Of a DNA stretch of 64,000 nt, positions 10,687-21,058 are shown in pieces. Below the pieces are notes generated by a model. The model was not told the origin of the DNA and did no database searches. It was given only the letters and a program-made list of their open reading frames with translations. Position 1 is the stretch's first letter; each line of letters starts with the position of its first letter. The DNA lies in NCBI GenBank assembly GCA_018806915.1, contig JAGKQI010000079.1, positions 957,001 through 1,021,000 on the forward strand, in the 5' to 3' direction. The position numbers and the translations under genes are program-made. The stretch comes from Phytophthora colocasiae (lineage: Eukaryota; Oomycota; Peronosporomycetes; Peronosporales; Peronosporaceae).

Positions 10687-13600
10687 AGGTTGAAGCGCAT
10701 CAAGGACTGTCACGACAAGATTATTGTCCTCGAAGAGAGACTGTCCATGCCCTATTGCGCGGATACTGGGGCCGAAAAGAGCATCATCAGTGCTCGCAAT
10801 TTGATGGAGCTTCAGAAGTTGGGTGGTCTTGTGAAAACCACCACGCTGACTAAACCCACTATTTGCAAGACTGTGGGCGGGCACACGATTCAATCCAAGG
10901 AATCTGTGCAATTACAGATCATGATCCATACTGCGGCTGGGCCTGTGAGACCCGTTAAACCGTATGAGGTTCTAGTGATTCAGGAGAATGAAGATGAGTT
11001 TATCGTGGGCGAGGATATACTTAACGATTTGGGTATCAGCATCGATAGGCAGCTGGAGCAGTTAGCTGAACAAACCTCAGCGAATGACGACGATCCTATA
11101 ACAGTTGAAAACGACTTCTGCAGTGGTTGCACACCTGACCGAGAGGTCCGTCAGGCTGTTGAAGGAATGATTGCTACAGCTCTTGAGAATGGTTTCCCGG
11201 TCGAAAAGGAAGACAAACTGCGCACAATTGTCTACATGTACGATATTTGGAGGCTTCGTCTTGGACCAGATCCACCGGCAAAGGTGCCACCACTCGAAAT
11301 ACGATTGAAGAAGGGCTCTACCCCATTTCGATGCAAGCCGAGAGCGTATCCACCTCACATAAGAAAGTTTCTACGGGAGTTTAATGAGGAGCTAGTACGA
11401 TTGGGGTGGGTGTATGAAAATTCCTCAAGTCGATGGGCCTGTCCAGCGTTGCCTGTCAAGAAGCCTGGCAAGGACGAGCTACGACAGACAAGTGACTATC
11501 GACCGCTGAATGCCATGACGGAACCCATTGCAGGCGTGATGCCTATCTTACAGGTGATTACAGAGCACGTGAAAGACATGCTGTTCTTCGGTTTATTCGA
11601 CTTCATAAAAGGATTTTGGCAGCTTCCGTTGGCAAAGGCAAGTCAGGAATTGCTGAGTTACATGACAGATGCAAAAGTGTACACTCCAACTCGCGTCCCT
11701 CAAGGATGCAGTGACGCAGCGCTGCACTTTCAACGAACTATGGAGAGTTGTTTTGAGAAGCTGCTATACAAACATCTACTGATTTGGATCGACGACTTAC
11801 TGCTGTACGCGAAAGACGTTGACACATATCTGGAGAAATTGGAGGAACTGTTTACACTGATGAATGACTTCGGCCTCAAGTTGAGCGCCTCGAAGTCGTC
11901 TCTTTCCAACGCTCGGTGAAATGGTGCGGTAAGATCATAGATGGCGAAGGAGTTCGTCATGACCCAGGACGAGTTACAGTACTGCGTTCAATGCCGTTAC
12001 CCACTACTGCCGGAGACCTACAGCAATTCCTCTGTGCGTGCAATTGGTTACGTGACAGTCTTATAGGCTATGCTGGAAACGTGAAAGTGCTGCAGAAGCG
12101 TCTTGATGTGACTCTGGGATCAGGTAAAAGGACGAAGCGTGCTGCAGCACGACTACCAGTGGAGTTTACTGATAATGAACGCGATGCATTCGCTAGAGTA
12201 AAGGAGTGCTTGGCGAGTGCTGCTATGTTGGCGCACCCCAGCAATGACGGAGTACTGTCGGTGTTCACAGATGCTTCTGACGAAGCGTGGAGTGTTATCG
12301 TGACGGACGTTGAACAATGGAGGAACGACAAAACGGTTGCATCACAGAAGCATCGACTGTTGCATTGCCTTAGTGGGACGTTCTCAGGTTCACAAGAAAA
12401 CTGGTCCGTCATTGAGAAAGAGGCATTTGCCATTGTGGCAGCTTGTGATAAGCTACCACACCTTCTTCTCCGGCCAGCAGGTTTTCGTCTATTCTGTGAC
12501 CATCGCAATTTGATACACGTTTTCGCCCCGATGAAACAGTGAAGAAGCACATACGAGGAAAGTTACTTCGCTGGGCTATGAAACTTGGAGAGTTCCGCTA
12601 CGAGATTCATCACATCGCCGGCGAAGACAACGTCTGGGCTGACATGGTATCCCGATGGGCACGCCCAACAACGACACTCAGCGTGCGTCGAGTGACGACT
12701 CGCAGACAGCAGCAACAAGAACGGTTACAGCTGCGACCTCTCGACGATGACAATTTTGTTTGGCCCACAATGGACAGCATATCGGCTGCCCAGCAGCAGT
12801 TTAGCAACCTGTCTGAACGGAGAACTTTGGATAAAGGTGACGACGGGGTGATACGAAAAGACAAGCGCTTGTGGATCCCTTCAGAGGCTGTAAACCTTCT
12901 CCGTCGCTTGTGTATCATTGCACATTGTGGCCCACAAGGTCACCGAGGTCGAGATGCTATGTTGGCGCATCTTGGCCGCATCTTTCACATACCTCACCTT
13001 CGAGAATGTGTGGACAAGTTCTTGGCGAGCTGCCTTCTGTGCTACCATGTAAAGGGGGGGAAGGTAGTGCCAAGGCCATGGAGCAGAAACATATCGGTGC
13101 AACGAGCGAAATCAAGCGTTGCATTGGGACTTTTGTACCTTGGCGAATCTTTCGGTCAATTGAAATACCTACTGGTGTTGAAGGACGATGCAAGTCATTA
13201 CTCTGAACTCGTCAAATGCGAATCGCCTACAAGCACTGTTGCAGCAGACGCTATCATGGACTGGCACAGTCGCTTTGGAATTCCCAGAGATTGGATTAGT
13301 GACCAAGGAACTCACTTCAAGAACGAAGTGATGGAGGAACTCTGTACTAGACTCAAGTGCAAGCAAATCTTCTCACCTACATACAGCCCATGGATCAACG
13401 GGTCTGTTGAACGCGTGAATCGAGATATATTGCAAGTGTTACGGGTTTTAATCCTAGACTACAAGATCAACCACCGAGACTGGCCAAGGTTGATTCCAGT
13501 GGTACAGGCCAGCCTCAACCATACTGCCGTGCCGTCATTGGCTGGTAAAACGCCAGGCGAGTTGTTTACTGGTCTAGACCCCCCGTCACCACTGCAAGCC

Positions 13601-14253
13601 GTATACCTCGGGCCTGAAGTCAACCCAAGTGTGCAACCAACGCGCACTTCAGCAGAGATTGAGGAGAGCTTGGCGCGACTACGTGCAAGTGTGAGAGACA
13701 TGCACAGGGCAGTTGAAGACGTCCGGCTAAAACAAACGCTACTCAACAAGAAGAAGGAACGTGGCGACAACATCATCAACTTCAATGTGGGCGACTATGT
13801 ACTGCGATCACGTGTCGATGAGAAGAGACAGACAAAACTGCTCGTCACGTGGCTTGGCCCATACGCGGTAACAGCAGCAGAACCGCGTGACGTGTTCAAG
13901 GTCAAGCATCTTGTCACTGGCGAGGAACTTGTTGTACATGCCTCGCGGCTTAAGTTCTTCGCCGACAAGGACCTAACAGTTACTGAGGAGCTCCTGGAGC
14001 ACGTGGCTGCCCAGGGCATCATGCTTCGCGTGCGCGAGCTGATGAAACACCGTTGGAACGACCGGAGTCGTTGCTACGAAATCCTTGTCGGGTGGCATGG
14101 ATTAGAAGCAATAGAGGACTCGTGGGAACCTCTAGCAGCCCTACACAAAGACGTGAGTACGTTAGGTTAGTGGAAGGCTATGTTGCGAAATGCAAAGACG
14201 CTAAGCTTGAGGAGCATCTCAAAGCGCTAGAAGCGATGCCAAAGCGGCAATGA
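10687..14253 (+). pseudogene. Gypsy copy 3 Pol, several frameshifts
   Basis: The domain content is the same as copy 1 but the frame is broken. One T is missing at about 11903, one C at about 12527, an A is added near 13085 and a T is missing near 13132 (these two compensate), and five bases (a repeat of ggtta) are added at 14163-14168 inside the chromodomain end. Nearly all the changes are in homopolymers. The C-terminal end is otherwise the same as in the other copies. Confidence 0.88.
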
Positions 14254-14955
14254 CCATGTATACATGTATATCCTTGGTATAACGACTGTATAGTCACTAA
14301 ATAAAGGTTGTTCCTTGATTTTGTGATTATAATGGTCAATATCTTGGGTGATGTGCAGGTCAAGTTAACTTCAACGGCAACGTGTTGAAGTTGAACCAAT
14401 TATGTACCCGTGAGTGGTGCTGACGTGATGGTGACTCATGATACGTTGGCCATAACGTCATACAGTGATGATTCACCGTAATCAAATTTGTACAAGCAAA
14501 TATTTGACCGTGTTGGCAGATTGGGCTTGAAGGGGGACTGTAGTGGGTCGTGGTGTGAAAGCCCAACCATGCCCACGCAATGCAGTCGGGTACGACAACA
14601 ATGTTGACCGGCATCATGTGGTTGCAGTCAGCCACATTGATGTGGCTCAGAGGACAATGGCGTTGAAGTTGAGCACCTACTGTTAAGTCATTGTGGTTTA
14701 ACGCTCTACCGGCTGTTCTCCTGAGTTGTTCGTCTACCCAAGCTGGCACAGTTGAAGTTTTATCGTATAGAATACCATCACTAGGACGCTGGTGATGGTA
14801 GTGTAGCGTAGCAAGTCGGGATACATGTTTTAGTTTTCTCAGTTTCATTTTTGACAGCTCGTCGACAGCTCAATACACTCGGCGATAATACTTTACAGGA
14901 AGTGCCAGCTTCCTTCGAGTGTCTTTGGGTTTTCTTTCGAGCGCTACCTACTACA
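14254..14955 (+). repeat. Last LTR of the gypsy array
   Basis: This stretch matches 8947-9648. Sequence identity to the other copies stops abruptly after ctactaca, where the others continue with aagaattc. The reverse-strand recombinase gene beginning at 14956 is cut at this point. A clean end at CA is expected for an LTR terminus. Confidence 0.7.
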
Positions 14956-15903
14956 CATTGGCTTTCCATTGTACTTTACAAAGAGCTTCGATAGAACCTG
15001 ACTAAAGCTATTGCTCGAATTGGTATAATCGTACTCGCCTGGCTGTCGATTGAAAATGCGCCATAGTAGCTTACTAGGCTGCTCTCCAAGCGTATTAGTC
15101 AAGAAGTCGAGATATGACTTGATCAAGCTCATCGTCGTACTATCTAACTGAATCGTTTGCGGTCCCATTAGTCGAACGTTCTTAAAATCGTTCAAATGTA
15201 ATGTATTACCTTGAAGATAGTTTGCTCCCTCCTCTGGAGCTAGGAGAACGCTCGGCCATACCAAACGAAGTGGATAATGCACGTTCAACCACAGTGTGAT
15301 GTAATCAAACACAAGCCTCAAGTACTCAGTTCTTTTAGCTTTGGCCAGCTCCTCAAACTCGGATCGAGATAGAAATACTTTGTCGTACGTTTCGGTGAGC
15401 ACCTTATGAACTTTACCAGGGACGGACATTAGCTCTTCATAGCTGATGTACTTCTTCTCTTCTTCTGGCGTCAGTTCGTTGTCCAGCTTTTCAGCTTTGT
15501 TTTGCTTACTCAGTTCCTTTCGAATCGCATTGTAATATCCAAATGCATCGCGAAATCGGTTCTTGACCATTTTGCACATGGCGTTCAGTGTCAGTATGAG
15601 ACTCTCTTTGCTTGTATAGATGCTCATAAGAAGAGCAATGATGTTCGAGTTCTGAACCTTGAACGTCTTTTGAAAAGAGGCATCGTCGTATTTCGTTGGA
15701 TAATGAATATTGGAAATGAATTCATCTGGGGACCATTGTTGTTTCGCAACGCCGGCTTTGTAGAGCTTGATCAGTTGTCTGGTGTATAGATTTACTGTAG
15801 TGTCGGACAAATTATCATGCTCGCTTCCCATTCGAATATCACGGGTGATAATATTTTTAATTTCATCCAGACTGGGTGTTTTGGATTTATTAACCTTCGA
15901 CAT
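14956..15903 (-). pseudogene. Tyrosine recombinase (integrase) of a virus-like element, C-terminus cut off by the gypsy LTR
   Basis: The ATG is at 15903-15901. About 316 residues remain. The N-terminal 120 residues look like a core-binding domain (TVNLYTRQLIKLYKAG). The catalytic part starts with HYPLRLVWPSVLL, which fits the first conserved arginine region of tyrosine recombinases, and runs to SQVLSKLFVKYNGKPM, just where the HxxR and final tyrosine boxes should follow. Those boxes are missing because the LTR starts there. Similar recombinases integrate virophages, Polinton-like viruses and Ngaro/DIRS-type elements. The neighbouring capsid-type protein and primase-helicase favour a viral element. 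The family assignment is by motif reading only. Confidence 0.6.
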
Positions 15904-15949
15904 TTTTGTCTCTCGCTCTGTATATAAGTAATCCAGATATTCAATTTAG
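15904..15949. promoter_or_regulatory. Divergent promoter with TATA-like box
   Basis: Only 46 bp separate the two start codons. TATATAA lies at 15921-15927, about 23 bp before the ATG of the plus-strand gene. A matching TATATAAAT precedes the GIY-YIG gene, so this looks like a promoter style belonging to the element rather than to the GC-rich host. Confidence 0.45.
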
Positions 15950-16384
15950 ATGTACAAGGAATTTGCTGTCGATTTGAGCCACGCGCAGGCTGTTAAAGTC
16001 CTACATGGCAAGCCCGTTCGTTTGAGTCATTCTCAATTGAACAAAGGCCACTCGCATTACTTCCATCCTGAAAATTACAAGAAGCTTGTAAAGGCTTACG
16101 AAGCGGGCAAAGGGACCACTTTGCATATGTCTCACGGAGAAGTTCTACGTACTCATCAATCAGGACTTAGTGGCTCTGGCTTCTGGGGAAATCTTTGGAA
16201 CGGTATCAAAAAGGGCGCTAGCGCTGCTTGGAACTTTCTCAAAACAAATTGGAAGCCAATCACTTCCGGACTTTTGGATGGTATTGCTACCGCGGCCGGA
16301 CCTGAAGCTGCTCCATTGCGTGGTTTAGTGAAAGATGTGAGCGGTGTAGGAATGGCTCCTCCCATGACTCGTCGTCGCATTTAA
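15950..16384 (+). CDS. Small Polinton-like-virus type protein (putative minor capsid or membrane-active protein)
   Basis: The predicted product has 144 residues. The N-terminal half (residues about 10-65) resembles the short domain seen in many Polinton, virophage and adintovirus proteins: a Q/H-x-x-K-x-L-x-x-G-K-x-V-R block, then a histidine/tyrosine patch, then KAYEAGKGTTLHMS. The C-terminal half is a glycine- and tryptophan-rich amphipathic stretch (SGSGFWGNLWNGIKKGASAAW) followed by a basic tail (MTRRRI), the pattern of minor capsid or lytic peptides. It is intact, with an AT-rich TATA-containing leader. The role is inferred from pattern and neighbours only; a membrane-active peptide without capsid role is the main alternative. 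Confidence 0.5.
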   Translation: MYKEFAVDLSHAQAVKVLHGKPVRLSHSQLNKGHSHYFHPENYKKLVKAYEAGKGTTLHMSHGEVLRTHQSGLSGSGFWGNLWNGIKKGASAAWNFLKTNWKPITSGLLDGIATAAGPEAAPLRGLVKDVSGVGMAPPMTRRRI

Positions 16385-16450
16385 GGAATTGCCGCCTCAG
16401 GCTCGTTTCGATTAGGATAACTTAAGTTATGTTTGATCTTGAAATATAAA

Positions 16451-16460
16451 CTATATAAAT
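16451..16460 (+). promoter_or_regulatory. TATA-like box before the GIY-YIG gene
   Basis: ctatataaat lies about 13-22 bp upstream of the ATG at 16473 in an AT-rich gap of 88 bp after the previous stop. It is similar to the box at 15921. Confidence 0.4.
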
Positions 16461-16613
16461 ATAACAATAGTCATGATCGGTTCAGTTTATAAAATCGTTT
16501 GTAGTCAAAGCGACATTTGGTACGTTGGTAGCACGTTTAATCTACTCAAGCATCGTATGAGTGGGCATCGGTCTAATTTCAAGCGATGGGATGAAGGGAA
16601 AACAACTAGCGAA

Positions 16614-16618
16614 ATTGC
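16614..16618 (+). repeat. Target site duplication of copia A (left copy)
   Basis: ATTGC here and at 21474-21478 flank the element exactly. Confidence 0.9.
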
Positions 16619-17034
16619 TGTTGAGATTGCACTTCGCCGTCTCCTATACTGGGTCCCTACTTCGAAGCACGCAGCTTTCACGCGCACAACGCGTGCCAAG
16701 TGAGGACAACAGTGGAAGACGCGTGGATGCTGCAATACGATTGGCGGTCTACCTTGGATACACTATTCTGATTGGACGAGAACTTCAATTTGCTGATCTC
16801 AAGATGTGCACAAATCGTTCCCGTTACATCAATCGTTCCCGTTACATCAAGCGTTCCCGTTTCACAAGGCGTTCCCGTTACATCAAGCGTTCCCGTTTCA
16901 CAAAGGTCTACAAGGGGAGCTCAAGGAGAGCAAGGGTAGATTAGTGAATGCGGGCTAACTCAATAAACTCACTTTTGTATTTACTTCCTCCTACTCACTT
17001 CACTATCAAGCCTCGATTCGCTATACTCTCAATT
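16619..17034 (+). repeat. 5' LTR of copia A
   Basis: It starts TGTTGAG and ends CTCTCAATT. It contains five tandem 18-bp units, base form cgttcccgttacatcaa, at 16815-16904. The termini are TG...TT rather than TG...CA; the exact target duplication fixes them. Confidence 0.92.
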
Positions 17035-17046
17035 GGTTATGAGCCC
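17035..17046 (+). promoter_or_regulatory. Primer binding site of copia A, overlapping the gag start codon
   Basis: ggttatgagccc directly follows the LTR. Its complement, GGGCTCATAACC, matches the anticodon stem-loop of initiator tRNA-Met (the CAU anticodon lies opposite the ATG). Drosophila copia is known to be primed by an internal half of tRNA-iMet, so the same mechanism is likely. The gag start codon ATG at 17039 lies inside the site. The same sequence is present in element B. Confidence 0.7.
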
Positions 17047-20000
17047 AAGCTACGCCGACAACATCGACAAGCTCGTGGAAGACAACTACTTCCACTGGGA
17101 GTTCAACATGCGGATGAAGCTTGCTCGGAAGGGACTGCTACCGCAGATCATCAAGCCCGAGTTCGACCAAGTGAGTGATCGCTCCACGGCGGAATGGAAG
17201 ACCAACGATCTGAAGGCACTTGGTGTTATCGCTGGAGACGTGAGTCTCACGTACCAAGTCTACGTCCGTGGAGCACTGACTGCCGCTGAGGCGTGGACGA
17301 TGCTCGAGGAGCACTTCAACAAGAAGACGCTCAAGAACCGGCTTCTCGTCACCAAGAAGTTGAACAACTTCAAGATGGAGCCCGGGACCAAGTTCGCTTC
17401 CCACGTCGATCAGTTCAAGGAGATCGTCACTCCAGATGGAGACGATCGGTGAGACTCTGGATGAGACTCGCCAGCTCGTGTTGCTCCTTGGCAGTCTGAC
17501 GGACGAGTACAAGATGATATGTACTGTCCTCGAGAATACGCCAAACGTGTCGCTGGCCTACGCGATTCAAGCTCTCTCTGGTGTTCAAGCTTCGGATGAA
17601 TCGTCATCGGCTCAAGAGAAGGCTTTCGCTACGAAGAAGAAGGACTTCGGGGCAAGCGTCGCTTCAACGGCAAGTGCTTCTACTGCAGAAGCAAGGGCAC
17701 CGAGAGTTCGAGTGCCGCAAGAAGAAAGCCGACCAAGAACGAGGGCAAGCTGCGCAAGAGGAAGCGTCCGACGACTTCTCGTTCATGGCTACGAGTGCGA
17801 TGACCAAGAGTGAATGGCTCGTCGACTCTGGTGCAAGTTCGCACATGACCAGCGTCCGGGACAAGTTTGTGTCCATGAAGGAGCTGAAGACGCCAGTCCG
17901 CATCACGATCGCGGATGGCTCGAAAATCGACGCAGTTGCAAAGGGCACCGTCGGGTTGAAGCTGATGGACGGGAAGTCTGTCAAGCTGTCGGATGTCCTG
18001 TACATCCCAGAAGTTGAAGGAAGCCTCATCTCGGTGTCGAAGCTGGCTGAGAAAGGAGTCGTCGCCCAGTTCAGCAAGGACAAGTGTACCTTTCGCTACG
18101 GGGACGCTACTGTGATGGAAGCTAAGCGCTGTGGAAATGTCTACAAGCTGAAGACAGTGGGGGACGAGGTGTGTCATGCTGCAACGACCACTCGTAAGGA
18201 GCCATGGGCTGTTGTGCACGCCCGACTCGGCCACATCCCGTTCAAGCGTTATGAGAAACTACTTACCATGGCAGAAGGAGTGCCTCGCATTACGGGTGGA
18301 GTCCCTGGGGACGACGTATGCGCTGGCTGCTGCATGGGCAAGATGAAAGCTGACGACTATCCAAGGCATCCGGAGAAGGTCGTCAAGAGTACAGGTGTGC
18401 TTGAACTGGTGCATACGGACGTGATGGGTCCGATGCAGACGAGGACACCTGGTGGTTGCACGTACGTTGTGACATTCATTGACGACTACTCACGTCACGT
18501 GACCGTCCACTTCATGAAAGCGAAGTCGGAGGTGCTGTCCAAGTTCAAAATCTACAAGGCAGCGATGGAGAACGCTACGGGCAAGAGTATCAAGCGTCTG
18601 CGTTCGGACAATGGTGGTGAATACACCGGTCGCCAGTTCAAGGCGTTCCTCAACCAGCATGGCATCAAGCATGAGAAGACGGTGCCATACACGCCTCAGC
18701 AGAACGGTCTGGCTGAGCGCATGAACCGGAGCCTCGTGGAGATGGCTCGTTGTCTGCTCTACCATGAGAGCGTCAACAAGAAGTGGTGGGCCGAGGCGGT
18801 CAACACTGCTGCATGGATCATCAATCGGATCCCCAACTCGGTGACTGTGAAGACACCGTTCGAGATTGTGCACAAATCGAAGCCACAGCTCAGGGACGTC
18901 AAGGTGTTTGGTGCTCTTGGCTACGCTCACATCCCCGACGAGAAGCGTCGCAAGTTGGATGCCAAAGCGTTCAAATGTCGTTTCCTTGGATACGAGGATG
19001 GTGTGAAGGGCTACCGAGTCCTCAATGTGTCAACGGGTAAGGTGCAAATCGTTCGCACTGTGAAGTTCATCGAAACGATCAATCCCCATCACCTCATGGT
19101 ACAGGATGAAGATGAACCAGCAACCAACGTGCCTGTCATGAGTGGACAACCGTCCAAGGGTTCAATGGAGATTGTTCCGGTCGTTGTTGAAGGTGCTGAC
19201 GTCATTCCACTTCAACGTGACGTGAACAGTCAAATCATCCCTTACGAGTCCACCCATCCCATGATTACTCGTTCGCGTACTCGTAACATCGACAAAATTG
19301 ACGATCCTGAAGAGGCTGGCGCAACCAAGAAGCAGATTATCCTGCCGTCAACCACGGGGACCAAGCGTCAGAAGATGACACAAGAAAGGGTTAAACCAAG
19401 TGGCGAACTGCTCGCACTTGAAGGTGGCCAAGCTATGGCTGCATCGGAGGAAGTCCCCAAGACGTATACAGAGGCGACGTCAGGCGAGGACAGCGATGAA
19501 TGGAAGAAGGCAATTGCAAGTGAATTGGAGTCACTTACTGCAAACAAGACATGGAAGCTGGTACCAAGACCGGCTCACCAGCGCCCGATCGGATGTCGGT
19601 GGGTGTTCGCGTTGAAGCGCAACGAGAAAGGAGAAGTGACCCGGCACAAGGCTCGTCTCGTCGCCAAGGGGTACTCTCAGCGTCACGGGATTGACTATGA
19701 AGAGACGTACGCGCCAGTGGCATACCTGAACTCGATCCGTGCTGTGCTGGCTAAGTGCTGTGCTGAAGGATTTGAGATCGAGCAATGCGACGTGGATACG
19801 GCGTTCCTGTATGGAAAGCTCGACGAAGAAATTTACATGGAATTGCCTGAAGGTCTGCGTGAGCTCCTGACGATGGCCGATGCTAAAAGTGAAGAAGACG
19901 TCGTCTGCCTACTCCTGCAAAGTTTGTATGGCCTGAAGCAAGCATCTCGTGTTTGGAACGAGACGATCGATGGTCACTTAAAAGACATGGGTTTCAAGGC

Positions 20001-21051
20001 GGCTGATGCTGATCCCTGTGTATATACCCGAGGTGATGGTGACGATGAATGTATCGTGTGTCTTTACGTCGACGACATGCTGATTGCTTCAAAGGACAAG
20101 GGTGTCATCGCGTCAGTGAAGGCTGGCATCGCGGACAAATTCCGGATCAAGGACCTCGGACGCGCTCGATTTATTCTCGGGATTGAGATCGACTACGATA
20201 TGGACAATAAAACATTGGCCATCTCTCAACGCGCATATACAGAGTCGATCATCAAGAAATTCGGTCAAGAAAACGCGAAGCCAAGCCTGATGCCACTGGA
20301 TCCAAGTCTTCACTTGACCAAGGACGACGGCACGCAGACAGAGGAGTACAAGGCCAAGGTGAAGTCAAGGCCCTACCGATCGCTCATCGGTAGCCTCATG
20401 TATCTGACATGCGGAACACGACCTGACATTGCGGTTGCTGTTGCCAAGTTGAGTCGCTTCCTGGAAAACCCAGGTGAGGCGCATTGGAATGCGGGAATCA
20501 AGGTGGTGCGCTACCTGCTGAAGACCAAGGAAGTGGGTATCATGTACGATGGCCTACTGGGAACTAAAATGACGGCTTACTCGGATGCTGACTGGGCCGG
20601 TAACCGTGACGACAGACGCTCAGTGAGCGGAATGATGCTCATGATGTGTGGTGCTCCGGTGGTGCGGCGTTCGACGTTCCAGAAGACGGTCGCACTGAGT
20701 TCTACTGAGGCAGAGTACATGGCTCTGAGTGAGTGCATCAAAGAAGTAGTATGGCTGCGTCGACTACTCAAGGACATTGGTGCAAAGCAAGTGGACCCTA
20801 CGGTGATCTACGAGGACAACCAGGGTGCCATGGCTTTGGCGAAGAATGTCGGTTATCAAGCTCGCACCAAGCACATCGACATTCGCTACCATTTCATCCG
20901 AGAGAAGATTGCCAGTGGCGAGGTTGAGCTGACCTACCAGGAGTCTAAGAACCAACTAGCGGACTACTTGACCAAGGGCCTCTCTTCCAAGACGTTGCGC
21001 TACTTGATGGAACGCAGCAACGTCATTCCCAAGTTCGAGACGTCGAATTGA
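17039..21051 (+). pseudogene. Copia A Gag-Pol polyprotein, gag frameshifted
   Basis: It is a single gag-pol frame, as usual for copia. Gag runs from ATG 17039. Compared with element B there is one extra base at about 17431, one base missing at about 17653 and one at about 17701, the last inside the zinc knuckle. From about 17705 the frame is open to the TGA at 21049-21051. Domains in order: protease WLVDSGASSHMTS; pre-integrase zinc region (H ... CAGCCMGKM); integrase with HTDVMGP, RSDNGGEYTG and QQNGLAERMNR; reverse transcriptase with CDVDTAFLYG and CLYVDDMLIAS; RNase H with YSDADWAGNRDD, SSTEAEYMAL and KHIDIRYHF. It cannot make Gag as written but pol is intact. Confidence 0.9.
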
Positions 21052-21058
21052 GTGGGGG

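Larger units (their letters stand above)
1..14955 (+). mobile_element. Tandem head-to-tail array of Ty3/gypsy LTR retrotransposons (at least three copies)
   Basis: Three successive gag-pol units follow each other in the same orientation with one LTR-containing spacer between each pair. The pol starts (98, 5387, 10690) are 5289 and 5303 bp apart. The copies are almost identical at base level over their whole length. The array ends at 14955, where the sequence stops matching the equivalent points after copies 1 and 2 (4345 and 9648) and an unrelated AT-rich gene begins. I infer that this point is the outer end of the last LTR. The left end lies outside the window. Such arrays usually arise by recombination between LTRs of neighbouring or extrachromosomal copies; an assembly artefact is also possible. 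Confidence 0.85.

Noticed and set aside
16815..16904. Regular 18-bp repeats that resemble a CRISPR-like or protein-coding repeat (NRSRYI pattern)
   Set aside because: The units are direct tandem copies without spacers, are present in both LTRs of copia A and code for nothing beyond the LTR; they are an LTR minisatellite.
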